A stretch of DNA of 64,000 nt, taken from Bactrocera neohumeralis. Lineage: Eukaryota > Arthropoda > Insecta > Diptera > Tephritidae. A program made the position numbers and the translations under genes. Of this stretch, positions 32,461-43,029 are shown one piece after another. The notes under the pieces were generated by a model. The model saw only the letters and a list, made by a program, of their open reading frames with translations. It had not been told where the DNA came from and did not search any database. Each line of letters starts with the position of its first letter. Position 1 is the first letter of the stretch. The stretch is from assembly GCF_024586455.1 (NCBI RefSeq), contig NW_026089666.1, positions 1-64,000 on the forward strand. The letters are read 5' to 3'.

Positions 32461-33917
32461 ATGCTCATATGAATGTATGTATACGCTTGTGCGCGTTCAG
32501 AAATTCAAATCATGATTTTATCATTTATCAATATACTTATTACATGTGCGCGCATTGAGCTGCAGGTTCATTCATTCATATATACTTATATGTACATATA
32601 TTCGTATACATTGCCGGACAAATAATGCACAAGCATACAAACATACATGTGCGTACACATATGAATGTGTCACCAAAAAAAATTTAATCATTGTTCTACA
32701 AAAACAACAATCGTCTCAGCATAAGCATAACAAGTCAATATGGCAGCCAAATTGGCGAAGAACAAATGTAGTAAATCTTACAACAAAAACATTTTCATTC
32801 ATAACGCAGGCGCAAATTTCACAAGCGACCTCGCTACATTCATAAAAACAGACGCCGTAACATCTCCCCGAGCATGCCTTTGCCAACAAGTGTCTTTTCG
32901 CGACGATGGCAAAAGCTAAAAATCATAAACTGAACAACTTTCTGGTGTTTGTTCTACGAAAGAAGTTAGAAAAGTGGCAACATAGGAGTTGTCGATTTAT
33001 AATATTTGTCTAAAATATTTTTCCGTGACTCGCAAAAATCTGCGTCGATATGTGATCATACGTATACATACATATGTACATATTCACGCACGTTTGTAGG
33101 CGAAGCTGTTACAGCGGCAAGGGAAGCGGTGACAATTGGAGGCCATTAGTTTATTTTTTTCGGCACAACTCCGATTTTCAACCAGCAAAACAATTGTGTG
33201 ACACTTTGTCGTGAGCTTCGGCCTTGGTTGCCCGTGACAACGGAGATGCGAAAAGATGCGTGCGGCACTTATTGGATGTTTGTACATACATATGTAGCTC
33301 GAATTTGTTTTCGTAAACATAGAGACAAATGTGCCAAAGAAATAATAAATGTACGAGTACATGCCATAGAAGTTCTATTGCTACAAATATGGAAACGGGA
33401 ACGAAATAATGCGAAAATGCATATTTCATGAAGGTCACTAATTTATTTTTGAAGCAATGAAAGGAAAGACCCAAGACGTGTTTATATAATAATGTATTTT
33501 ATAATAGTCGAAAGTAATATAATTTTTGAAATAATAATTTATTTAAAATTATTTTTTATTTAATTTTATAATATAAAATTTTTACAATTTTTCGGAAAAC
33601 AATGGTTCATATAATACAAAATAATCACGCATATGTGACAATGGTTCATATAATACAAAATAAGCATGCATATGTCATGCTTTTTTACATTCTCTGTGTG
33701 ACTTTGTATATTTTTCTTCAAACATTTCTCTTTATTCGTTCTCGTATGAATTCAGTCGTTTTACATATATGTATTTCTGCCAATTCACCTGCTTAATTCT
33801 GCTAACTAGCAGCGAGAATGGTGAATTCCGTACTATAAATCTATCAGCTCTGTTAGCCGTGAAATCGAACATCATACAGAATTCAATTTGCACCTTTTCT
33901 ATGCTTTAAGTTCTCTG
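32460..33917 (+). repeat. Left arm of a ~3-kb imperfect palindrome
   Basis: This arm is matched in reverse by 33962-35520. Landmarks include 'gacgccgtaacatctccccg' (32852), 'cagcggcaagggaagc' (33112), 'tgcgaaaatgcatatttcat' (33410), 'aatggttcatataatacaaa' (33602) and its inner end 'ttaagttctctg' (33906-33917). It is non-coding, with many 'acatatgtac' motifs. Arms differ by substitutions and indels. The inner end carries the CAGAGAAC motif seen in the 22113 repeat, so each arm may be one copy of a hobo-like non-autonomous element. Confidence 0.8.
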
Positions 33918-33961
33918 GATCATCCACTTCAATATACTGTAAATTCTGCTGACCATTCAAC

Positions 33962-35520
33962 CAGAGAACTTAAAACATAGAGAAGGTGCAAATTGAATTC
34001 TGTATGACGGTTCGATTGCGCGGCTAACAGAGCTGATAGAATCAAAGTAAGGAATTCACCATTCACGCTGCTATTTAGCAGAATTGAGCATGTGCACTGG
34101 CAGAAATATATATAAAATGACTAAATACATGTGAGAATAAATAAAGAGAGCTGCTTTGTAGAAAAATATGCAAATTCATACAGAAAACGTAAAAAAAACA
34201 TTCTCTGAGTGACATACGCATGCTTATATTGTATTATATGAACCATTGTCGCATATGCGTGATTATTTTGTGTTATAAGAACCATTGTTTTCCAAAAAAT
34301 GGTAAAAATTTTATGTTATAAAATTTAACAAAAAATAATTTTCAATAAATTAATATTTCAAAAATGATATTAATTTCGACTACTATAAAATGAACTTAAA
34401 TGTGCTCATATAAACACTTCCATTAATGACCTTCATGAAATATGCATATTCGCATTATTTCGTTATCATTTCCATATTTGTACCAATAGAATTTCTATGG
34501 CATATACATATATTATTTCTTTGGCACATTTGTCTGTATGTTTACGAAAGCAAATGCGAGCCACATACATATGAACACATGTACATTCCTAATAACAAGT
34601 GTCGCACGCTTCTTTCGCATCTCCGTTGTCACGGTCAACCAATGGCCGAAACTTGCGTTTTGTCAAAGAGTCAAGTGCTGAACACATTGAGCGCGAATAC
34701 ACACGTTCTTATGGACACAGTTATATAGTTGTGAAACTGCCTCAATAAATGTGTCCCTAAGAACGTGTGTATTCTAATATTTGACAAATGTCGCTTGCAG
34801 TCTGTCGCTCTCATTGTGTTCAGCACTTGTGTGATGATAGAAAATCCAAGCTGTGCCGAAAAAAATAAACGAATGGCCGCCAATTGTCACCGCTTCCCTT
34901 GCCGCTGTACAGCTTCGCCTACAAACCAGCGTAAATATGTATGCATATGTATGAGCGCGAATACATATCGACACAGATTTTTGCGAGTCACGGAAAAATA
35001 TTTTAGACAAATATTGTAAATCGACAACGGCTATGTTGCCACTTTTCTCACTTCCTTCTGTGAAGAAGCATCAGAAAGTTGTTCAATTTATGATTTTTAA
35101 CGTTTGCCATCGTCGTGAAATGACGCTTGTAGGCAAAGGCATGCTCGGGGAGATGTTACGGCGTCTGTTTTTATGAATGAAGCGAGGTCGCTTGTGGAAT
35201 TTGCGCCTGCTTTTATGAATGAAATCGTTTTTGTTGTAAAATTTACTACATTTGAGCTTCCCCAATTTGGCTGCCATATTGACCTGTGGTGCCTTTGCTA
35301 TTTAGACAATTGTTGTTTTTGTAGAACAAACCATCAATTTTTTGTTGGTGACATATTCACATGTGTACGCATTGTATGCTTGTGCATTATTTGTTCGGCA
35401 ATGTATACAAATTGTACATATGTATATAAATATAAATGAATGTATATATATGAACATGTAGATCAATGCGCGCACATGCGTATACATACATACTTTTTAA
35501 TCTCAACAAAGATTTATCAT
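33962..35520 (-). repeat. Right arm of the ~3-kb palindrome
   Basis: It starts CAGAGAACTTAAAACATAGA at 33962 and mirrors 32460-33917. Landmarks are 'gaaccattgttttcc' (34280), 'gaaatatgcatattcgcatt' (34436), 'cttcccttgccgctgta' (34892) and 'cggggagatgttacggcgtc' (35147). It includes an extra ~130 bp segment (34670-34800) with its own small inverted repeat around 'acacacgttctta'/'taagaacgtgtgt'. Non-coding. At 34394-34397 it preserves the empty TTAA target of the element at 54047-56809. Confidence 0.8.
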
Positions 35521-35672
35521 AACTTACCTCTGGTGGGGGGAAATGAAACCGTCTTCCGTCGAGTGAGAATTTATTCATTCTTAAAACTCATAAAAGATTA
35601 TTTATTCCTTACCTCTGGTGGGGGGAAATAAAACGACCTTCATTGAGTGAGAAATATTTCATTCTGATTTTA
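35521..35672. repeat. Tandem duplication, ~86-bp unit
   Basis: The run 'cttacctctggtggggggaa' occurs at 35524 and 35610, each followed by 'at.aaac' and '..cgagtgagaa.tt' (second copy 'attgagtgagaaatattt'). It is non-coding and lies between the palindrome and the EnSpm-like element. Confidence 0.7.
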
Positions 35673-36672
35673 TTGTCAATATTACACACCTTATATACAA
35701 TTTTAAGTCTTACTTATCTAGTTAAATATATGTGTATGTACGGCACACCACATGGGGTCCCTGCCAACCATGAGCGGGTAAAACTCCAGATAATTAGCGG
35801 GTAACATGGTTGTAAACATATAGAATGTTTCTTAAGCCTGGCAGATATTTTACCTACTCACGTACGTATACATGTGATCAGACATCTTTGTTGCGCTCAT
35901 TCAGCAGTGTTATATAAGGAAGTATATCTGTCCTGCTCTAATATCCTTTAACTTTATTTTTTTATTTTTTTTATTTTTAAATTATTAAATTTATTATTTT
36001 TAATAAATATGTATTTACATAAGTATTTATATAAAATTGTAATTAATTATTTTAACGCTAACATTTCATGAATAAAAATATATTTAATTTAAAAAAAGAA
36101 TTTCATCTGAAAAAAGATTAATTACAGAAAAGAATTATTATTAGCTGAAAATAAAGTGAAAAAAGATTATAAAAGACAAATACCTGAAAATAAAAGAGTG
36201 GAAAAATATTATAAAAGACAAATTACTGAAAATAAAATAAAAGTTATTAAAACCTGAAAATAAAAGAGTGGAAAAATATTATAAAAGACATATTACTGAA
36301 AATAAAAATAAAAACTGAAAAAAAAAGAAAAACATTAATTATTTCTTATTTTATTTATTGTTATTTTATTCATAAATATTACGTACTAATCTATAAATAT
36401 AATAATAAAAAAAATTAAAATTAAATTTAAGAGGATCTAGTTCCTTATATTACGTTTTACATGCTTATATCTATTATGGCTTAAACTAACAAAACGTCTT
36501 ACAGCTAAAATTTTTTTATCTTGCATATTTACAAATGCAGCTATATGTAAAATATTTATAATTAAAAAGGAAAAATTAAAAACGAAAAATTAAAAAAGGG
36601 AAAAGGAAAAATAAAAAGGAAAAATAAAAACGAAAAATTAAAAAGGAAAGAATAAAAATAGATTAATATTAC

Positions 36673-37366
36673 CGAGAATGATATCCACTATTCTTAATTT
36701 GTTTAGGGCCTTTTTTCCAGCTTTTCCTTCGTAGTTGTACAGCCACACCAACTCATCACTAAATAAGGACTGCATCACCTTCTCTATCGAGTCCTTGGTA
36801 GATTTTATATTTAGAATAATGGCCGTCTATAAATGTATATTTATCTATAAATATTTATATATACTTATATATATATGGAAAGAAAGGCAAACTTACCATA
36901 GCGTCAGAGTAAGCTTGGAGTGTAAGGTGCTCCTCCACCTTCAGCAATGTTTCCTCTGACCACATTGGGAACAAGCTTTGCAACAGAGTCTGCTCCTCGC
37001 TCACTCCTTCGCCAGTGATGCGGCTTACACTGCGGTGGGTTTTTGCCGAGAGCACCTTACACTCCCGCAACAATTGACCTTGTGCTTGGATCTCCGCACG
37101 TTCTGGCATCTGAAATTTAAATAATAAATAATTAAAATAATTTTAAAATATAATGATTTTATTTCAACAAATACCTTCTCAGCAAGAGCGCTTTCTACAG
37201 CTGATAACCGATTTATCATGTCTTCTTGCCGAGATTCTATCCTACCAAGGCTTTCAAGGATTTTCTGCAGTACCGACGCAGTATCCCCACTTATATTAAG
37301 TTGGAGTTGGGTGGCCATACGCTGCGAATGGGGCTCGGCGATATGAAATTGGCTCATTTCTTCTTC
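36673..37366 (-). CDS. DUF4806 domain protein, three exons visible
   Basis: Minus-strand exons joined in phase: 37366-37175 (EEEMSQFHIAEPHSQRMATQ.., LQKILESLGRIESRQEDMIN, then RLSAVESALAEK, a short coiled-coil-like stretch); 37109-36897 (MPERAEIQAQGQLLRECKVL.., LLQSLFPMWSEETLLKVEEH, LTLQAYSDAM); 36826-36673 (TAIILNIKSTKDSIEKVMQS, LFSDELVWLYNYEGKAGKKA, LNKLRIVDIILG). The last two exons together look like the DUF4806 domain, found in many arthropod and cnidarian proteins, often linked to transposons; its function is not known. Splice ends fit (..TATAG|, |GTAAGT). The 5' exon(s) and the true end are not identified. No stop interrupts these exons, unlike the transposase beside it. Confidence 0.7.
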
Positions 37367-37569
37367 TATAAAGAAAGTTAAATGATTACAATGAAAAACA
37401 CATAAGTACAATAAAGTCATTTTACCATCTCGCTGCCGTGGAGTAATGTTCTCCGGGGAAGAGGTGTCAATTGGGAAAGAAAAATCTATTTATCTATGTA
37501 AAATTATAAAACAAATTGTGCAATAGAGGAATTAAAATAAATTTATTCCCTATTGGAATAGAAAAATAT

Positions 37570-39448
37570 TTAAATTCTAAATCTACTTTTTTTAATAATT
37601 TTAATGTCCTCATCTTTAATTTCGCCTACTAGAATACCTAAACCAGATGAGGACACCAAAGGCTCTTTGAAAACATCACCAACTTTTGTCAAAATAAGAC
37701 AACCAAAAGTATCTGGTTGGTTTTGTTGGTTGATAATTTTCAAAGACCCTATTTTACTGCTAAAAAAGAAACTATCTTTATCTTTTTTGCAATTAATAAT
37801 AAACCTATCTATTCGAGGAATTTTGCTAGAATCTGTAACATTTCTTCTTTCTTCTATTCTTAAATATAATTGCCGCAAAATCTTATTAGGATTATTAATT
37901 GTACGTTTCAAATATTGCATATGATTTTCAAATTTATATGCCGAAAAATTATCTAAATGCCCGAATTTTTTAACGCAATCAGTTAAATGCAAAAGACCAT
38001 GAATATTGAAACTAACCAAATGTTGTCCATAAAAATTACTAAATAACTTAACAAATTCCTTTAACAATTCATTGGCAACAGTGGATTCTACTCTACAGGA
38101 TTTTTCGCAACTTAGAAGACGAATATCGGAATGTAGCAAAAGAAAATGATAATACAAATCGTCCGGTATGCAATCTTTTGAATACAATTATACCCGAATA
38201 CAACAAAAATTGACGATATTCTGTGGACTTCCAGTTGCTTATTTCGTCCAGATCTCTACTGCGTCTGGAAAATTCAGAGGGAACGTAGTCGTTAATATAT
38301 AATATTTTTTCATTCATTTTTGTTTCGTTCCCTCTTTTAACAAGCAACTGAAGAAGTTTCTTAGTAACCCCTAAATCAACTAAATGCATTGGATCTAACG
38401 GAAATTGAGAAACCATGTTAATATTTACAGATTCTAGCAAATTTTCCCCCTGCTTAAAATCGTCTAAATGATGACTTATGTATATCTACTCTATTCCTAA
38501 ATGAACTATCAGTCCTAAGTTCTCCTACGGTTTGTTAGAAACACACTCTCCTCTCTTTATAAATCCCTTCCTGAACGCATTTAGGGCAGCTATTCTTTCC
38601 GGTGTGTGACTTTACACCAGTGACAAAGGCGCGACCCGGTGCGTCACAAACAAAAAGCCTAACACTAAACTCTTTCAAATTCTGCCTAGATCCTACTTTA
38701 ACTCCGTTTTCTTGCAAGAACTTTATTTCTTCACAAAATTCTCTAATAAAGTCATTTACATTCGTTGGCTTACTCATTCCTGAGAAGCAAGCGATTGTAA
38801 AAGGTCTTGTATTAGGGAAGCCTACTACATGACCTAAAATTGGCCATAATGTCCTATTGGAACTTTTATACAATTTAAGTCCATCTATTCCTACATCTAT
38901 AGAAACTTTTTCTACATCGTCTAGGAAATCAAAGTCTGGAAAATTAAAAGTATATTGTATTCCCAAATACAATAACTCCCCCTCAGCTACAGATTTAATT
39001 TCTACTACCTGCCTACTGGTACCTAAAAGAGTCCTTGCACATAACGGCAGTCCTTTAATACTTGCTCTATCTAAGGTTTGTAAAAGGTCCGTTAAACTAT
39101 TTTGGGATATGTTATTTTTAACAGCCCATGTCTTCAATCCCTTACGAAGTTCCTCACTAACATCTTTGTTTCTAAACAAAAATCAACCTCGTCATCATCA
39201 AACAAAAATCTGTCATTTTCCTTATTACTACTATATTCCAGTTCCTCATCAATATCTAAATTACCTATTGTTTCCCTACAACTATCTGCTACTTCACAGA
39301 ATCTGTCAGAGACTGCTGCCCTGCTTGTGGATGGTATATCATCGCTTTCTAAATTACTATCTTCATTCATTTTCCTAAACTTCGTAACTGTAGCCCTAAA
39401 CTTTGCCCTCTCCTTACTCAAAAGATTCGAAAATGTCCTTTCATTCAT
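37570..39448 (-). pseudogene. TNP2-like (EnSpm/CACTA-type) transposase, frameshifted
   Basis: Minus-strand frames in order: 39448-39134 (acidic N-terminal region), 39179-38535 (GLKTWAVKNNISQNSLTDLL, VSIDVGIDGLKLYKSSN, ILGHVVGFPNTRPFTIACFS, FVCDAPGRAFVTGVKSHTG then CPKCVQEG), 38440-38093 (FPLDPMHLVDLGVTKKLLQL) and 38187-37570 (NIHGLLHLTDCVKKFGHLDN, FSAYKFENHMQYLKRTI). DAPGRAF..SHTG..CPKC and PLDPMHLVDLGV are diagnostic of the animal TNP2-like family. Three frame changes (near 39160, 38535 and 38170) disable it. Catalytic residues are not assigned with certainty. It is the presumed mobilising enzyme of this element family. Confidence 0.75.
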
Positions 39449-39510
39449 TTTAAATTTTAAAAATATATCTGTATATATAATATAATGTAGTCTAAAAGTT
39501 CAGTAAAACA

Positions 39511-39720
39511 CACGTTCTTTTGCAAATAATTTAAAGACTGCAGAGGCCGCTTTAAGGACACGTTCTTTTGCAAATAATTTAAAGACTGCACAGGCCGCTT
39601 TAAGGACACGTTCTTTTATATATAATTTAAAGACTGCAGAGCCCGTTTTAAGGACACGTTCTTTTATATAAAATTTTAACAATGCACAGGCCGCTTTAAG
39701 GACACGTTCTTTTATATATA
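39511..39720. repeat. 48-bp tandem repeat, ~4.3 units
   Basis: 'cacgttctttt' recurs at 39511, 39559, 39607, 39655 and 39703, an exact 48-bp period. Each unit has 'taatttaaagactgca.ag', 'cccg..ttaagga'. The period is a multiple of three, so the minus strand stays open (39682-39500) as a 16-residue repeat KERVLKAASAVFKLFA. Whether it is translated is unknown; subterminal tandem repeats of this kind are common in EnSpm-type elements. Confidence 0.85.
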
Positions 39721-39734
39721 ATTTTATTAAAATG

Positions 39735-40065
39735 AAACAAACTTTTTTTCATCGAATTTAGGTAAACAAAAAATAACCCGAAAATGTGCGTTGGTGTTAG
39801 TGTATAGAGAAAAAATGTGTAGTTGTATTGGAATATTTGTCTCAAGCGGATAGCCGTGGTTTGCAGGGGTTGTTTACAACTATACAATGCAATACATGTG
39901 TGTGTGTGTGTGCTGCCATACAAGATCTTTTACCCTGCGAACCACGGCTACCCGATTGAGACAAATATTCCAATACAACTACACATTTTTTCTCTATACA
40001 CTAACACCAACGCACATTTTCGGGTTATTTTTTGTTTACCTAAATACGATGAAAAAAAGTTTCTT
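39735..40065. repeat. Inverted repeat, ~135-bp arms, ~55-bp centre
   Basis: The left arm (about 39735-39868: 'tcatcgaatttaggtaaaca', 'aaatgtgcgttggtgttagt', 'gtctcaagcggatagccgtg') is mirrored on the right (39930-40058: 'ccacggctacccgattgaga', 'actaacaccaacgcacattt', 'tgtttacctaaatacgatga'). The centre contains a (GT)n run (39896-39912). Non-coding; it looks like a small foldback MITE within the EnSpm-like element. Confidence 0.8.
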
Positions 40066-41351
40066 TCATCTCTTGATTTATTTGAATGAGTGCGAAGGAG
40101 AAAACATTATTGTCAATAGTGACAAAAGAAAATCCCAAAAAGGGTAATAAAAAAACGATTGAAAGACGCATGTCATTCGTGATCGTACTATCGTAAAGGA
40201 GGCTCGTACAACAAGAAGGTAAGTGAATGCTTTTTTTTAAATAATTTGCAAATAATTACTTCATTTGTTTTTATAGCATTGAAATTAGCAGCTGCAGCAA
40301 TATCATCAGAAGCAGCAAATTTAAATTGTTAAGTAAGTATGTGAGAAAAAGTGTGTGTTGTTTGAAATTGGATTGCGCAGTTCAACATAATACGCAAAAA
40401 TAATTACATACATATGTACATAAGTATGTATTTTATGCGTTTAAGGCGGCCTGCACAATCCAATATAATATGTGAAAACAAATGTTTGCCTTATATTTTA
40501 AATAATCAGATAATATTATTATTCTTTTATTTCAGATATTATTATGATTTTTATTTAATTATTCTTTCTTTTCAGATTTTATCACTATTTTTATTTAATT
40601 AATATTGGCTTTCAGAGTAAATTCTATTTGTATGTAATATATTTTATTCTTTCAGATAATATTAATCTTTTTTTTTCAGATATTATTATCATTTTATACA
40701 ATTAATCTTTCTTCAATGTAATTATTATTTATTTTCAGGTATTAATAATCTTTATTTTATTTTCAGGTATTTGTCTTTTATAATATTTTTCCACTCTTTT
40801 ATTTTCAGGTTTTAAAAATTCTTTTCTTTATTTAATCTTTTTTCAGGTATTAAATATTTTTTAAATTAAATATATTTTTATTTATATAAATTGTAATAAA
40901 TTTTTTGTAAACATATAAAAAATAAAATAAAATAAAAATTTTGAAAATTAAAAAGTTTAGTTTGAAATTTTAAGAAATTTTAAAAGTAGGAATCAAAAAA
41001 TGCAACCCTGCATCAGATGTTTAAAATGCAACCCTGCATCAGCTATTTAAAAAGAGAAAATGCAACCCTGCATCAGCCGTCGATTGGGGATATTAGAGCA
41101 GGACAGATATACTTTTTTATATGAAACTGCTGAATGAGCGCAACAAAGATGTATGATCACATGTATACGTACGTGAGTAGGTAAAATATCTGCCAGGCTT
41201 AAGAAACCTTCTTTATGTTTACCACCACGTTTACCACCATGTTACCCGCTAATTATCTGGAGTTTTACCCGCTCATGGTTGGCAGGGTATCTCATCATTG
41301 TTTATGCTGTATGGTTTGGGATTACTTTCAAGTGCACAAGTGCATTTGTAA

Positions 41352-42550
41352 CAGCGTTTAAAACACTGCGGCAAGTTTCAGTTCATATGATTTTGCTTCT
41401 GCTACTGCTTCTGAAAAAATCAGAAGTCGCAGTCGAAGCGTAGACAAAAATCAAACAGCTACGAAAATCAGAAATCAGCATAAGTCGCCATTATTCGTTT
41501 TTCTGCTTTCTGCTTTGCTGTAGCTTTCGATCGTATCCATAAGTTGCCGCAGCAGCTATCGACAATTTTCGACAGTCGTCGGCAGTCACAGTCGCGAAAA
41601 GTAATGCATTCGACTTTTTGCTACTTTTGATTTTTGTCGCTGTTGCTTTCGATCAGCGTAAGTCGAAAAAAGCAAGAAGCGTCAGATTCGTGGAAGTCGG
41701 CCGTTGCGACCGTTTTTGATTAGCTGCGACTTTAAAGAAATGTTTGGCAATTACTTATAGTGTACTTGAATTTTTTTATTATGTTGTTCATTTTCAACTT
41801 TTTTATTTTTTCTTAAGTTTACAAAAATAAAAAAAATAATTTAAAATTCGTTGGAATAAATAATTTAAAAACATAACAATAAATTAATTTTTCATTGCTT
41901 TCATTACATACGTTACTCATTTTTTTTGATTATTCATTACAAAGTTCCTCTTGTTCAAAAAGTGGCAACGTATCAATGGCCATGTCCAGAAAGCTAGCTT
42001 ACATATATTGCATATTGCTAAACCCTCGGCTGCTTTATTTTCAAAATATTTCCACGCTGCACTTGGCGCCATAGCTGAACACGTGTGAGTCTAGCAGCGT
42101 TCTAATTGCAAGTAAAAGCAAAAGAGCAAAAAGAGCAAGACGGCGACTGCTGGTGACTTCCACGAATCGGACGCTTCTTGCTTTTTTCGACTTACGCTGC
42201 TGATCGAAAGCAACAGCGACAAAAATCAAAAGTAGCAAAAAGTCGAATGCATTACTTTTCGTGACTGTGACTGCCGACGACTGTCGAAAATTGTCGATAG
42301 CTGCTGCGGCAACTTATGGATACGATCGAAAGCTACAGCAAAGCAGAAAGCAGAAAAACGAATAACGGCGACTTATGCTGATTTCTGATTTTCGTAGCTG
42401 TTTGATTTTTGCGCCAGTCAAAGCATGCGACTTTTGATTTTTTCAGAAGCAAAAGCACTTGCATACTTTCTGATATCGCTCGCAGTTGAAGTAGCGAATA
42501 GCCACAATATTGCGACTTCTGCTAATTCGACTGTAGTTTTTTAAACACTG
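41352..42550. mobile_element. hAT foldback element with 8-bp target duplication
   Basis: A 1199-bp element between two copies of ATTTGTAA (41344-41351 and 42551-42558). Ends: CAGCGTTTAAAAC on the left and, read inwards, CAGTGTTTAAAAAAC on the right. The arms are long (about 350-400 bp), e.g. 'cattcgactttttgctactt' at 41607 against 'aagtagcaaaaagtcgaatg' near 42230, both full of AAGTCG and GAAAGC words. The central 41760-42130 is AT-rich and non-coding. It is a typical hAT duplication; no transposase is encoded. Confidence 0.9.
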
Positions 42551-42596
42551 ATTTGTAATCAATTGCCCAAACCTAAGTAAATATGTTTATATAACA

Positions 42597-42997
42597 AGTT
42601 AAATTATATTTTTATAATTTTTATTTTTAAAAAACAAGTGGACTCGCGTCCACTGTCTTTATTCTTTATTGACCGTCTTCTTTTACAAACGAATAAAATC
42701 TAAATTACAATAATATTCTTAACTTTAATGAAACCTATTTCTGCACACAAGTCACGTTGCACTTGCATGTGCAATATTTGTTGATTTGCCGAATTACCCT
42801 GTTTATTATTTATTGTTCCCAGCGATCTCAGCTTTCCCAAGAATTGCCGAATTGCAGTAGTAAGGTTCGTTGATCGAAGCGCTCCAAATTTATTTGGTGT
42901 CAGCAGTTTATGCGGATGCGCGTGCAAAGTTGGGTAACTATTTTAGCCAATTTGTTTTTGTCAATTGGCATAGCTTTTATGAGCTGTTGTGTTAACT
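42597..42997 (-). repeat. gypsy-2 3' LTR
   Basis: Read on the minus strand it starts AGTTAACACAACAGC at 42997 and ends ATAATTTAACT at 42597, the AGTTAA..TTAACT inverted termini of gypsy elements. Length 401 bp. It includes a palindrome 'gtggactcgcgtccac' (42640-42655). Confidence 0.92.
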
Positions 42998-43010
42998 CTT
43001 CCCCCTTTAA
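42998..43010 (-). other. gypsy-2 polypurine tract
   Basis: The minus strand reads TTAAAGGGGGAAG immediately before the 3' LTR. This is the purine-rich primer site for plus-strand DNA synthesis. Confidence 0.85.
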
Positions 43011-43029
43011 GCATGATCGTCCTCGATCA

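Larger units (their letters stand above)
35759..41287 (-). mobile_element. EnSpm/CACTA-like element with long inverted ends
   Basis: The 5.5-kb element has matching ends of about 200 bp. Left starts CCCTGCCAACCATGAGCGGG and continues 'taaaactccagataattagc'; the right end is its reverse (to 41287). Further inverted blocks lie inside (36180-36310 against 40745-40815, with 'aaagagtggaaaaatattat'). It encodes a DUF4806 protein and a TNP2-like transposase on the minus strand. Placement in EnSpm/CACTA rests on the protein; the ends do not start CACTA, and I see no clear target duplication. Interior 40150-41000 is AT-rich and non-coding, with three 'atgcaaccctgcatcag' repeats at 41000-41067. Confidence 0.7.

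Noticed and set aside
33084..35578. Several 60-100 residue frames in the palindrome arms
   Set aside because: They do not match between the two arms, so they are not conserved coding sequence.
35759..41287. Calling the element at 35759-41287 a hAT or P element
   Set aside because: No 8-bp duplication, ends do not start CAG, and the encoded protein has the DAPGRAF..SHTG..CPKC and PLDPMHLVDLGV motifs of TNP2-like transposases.
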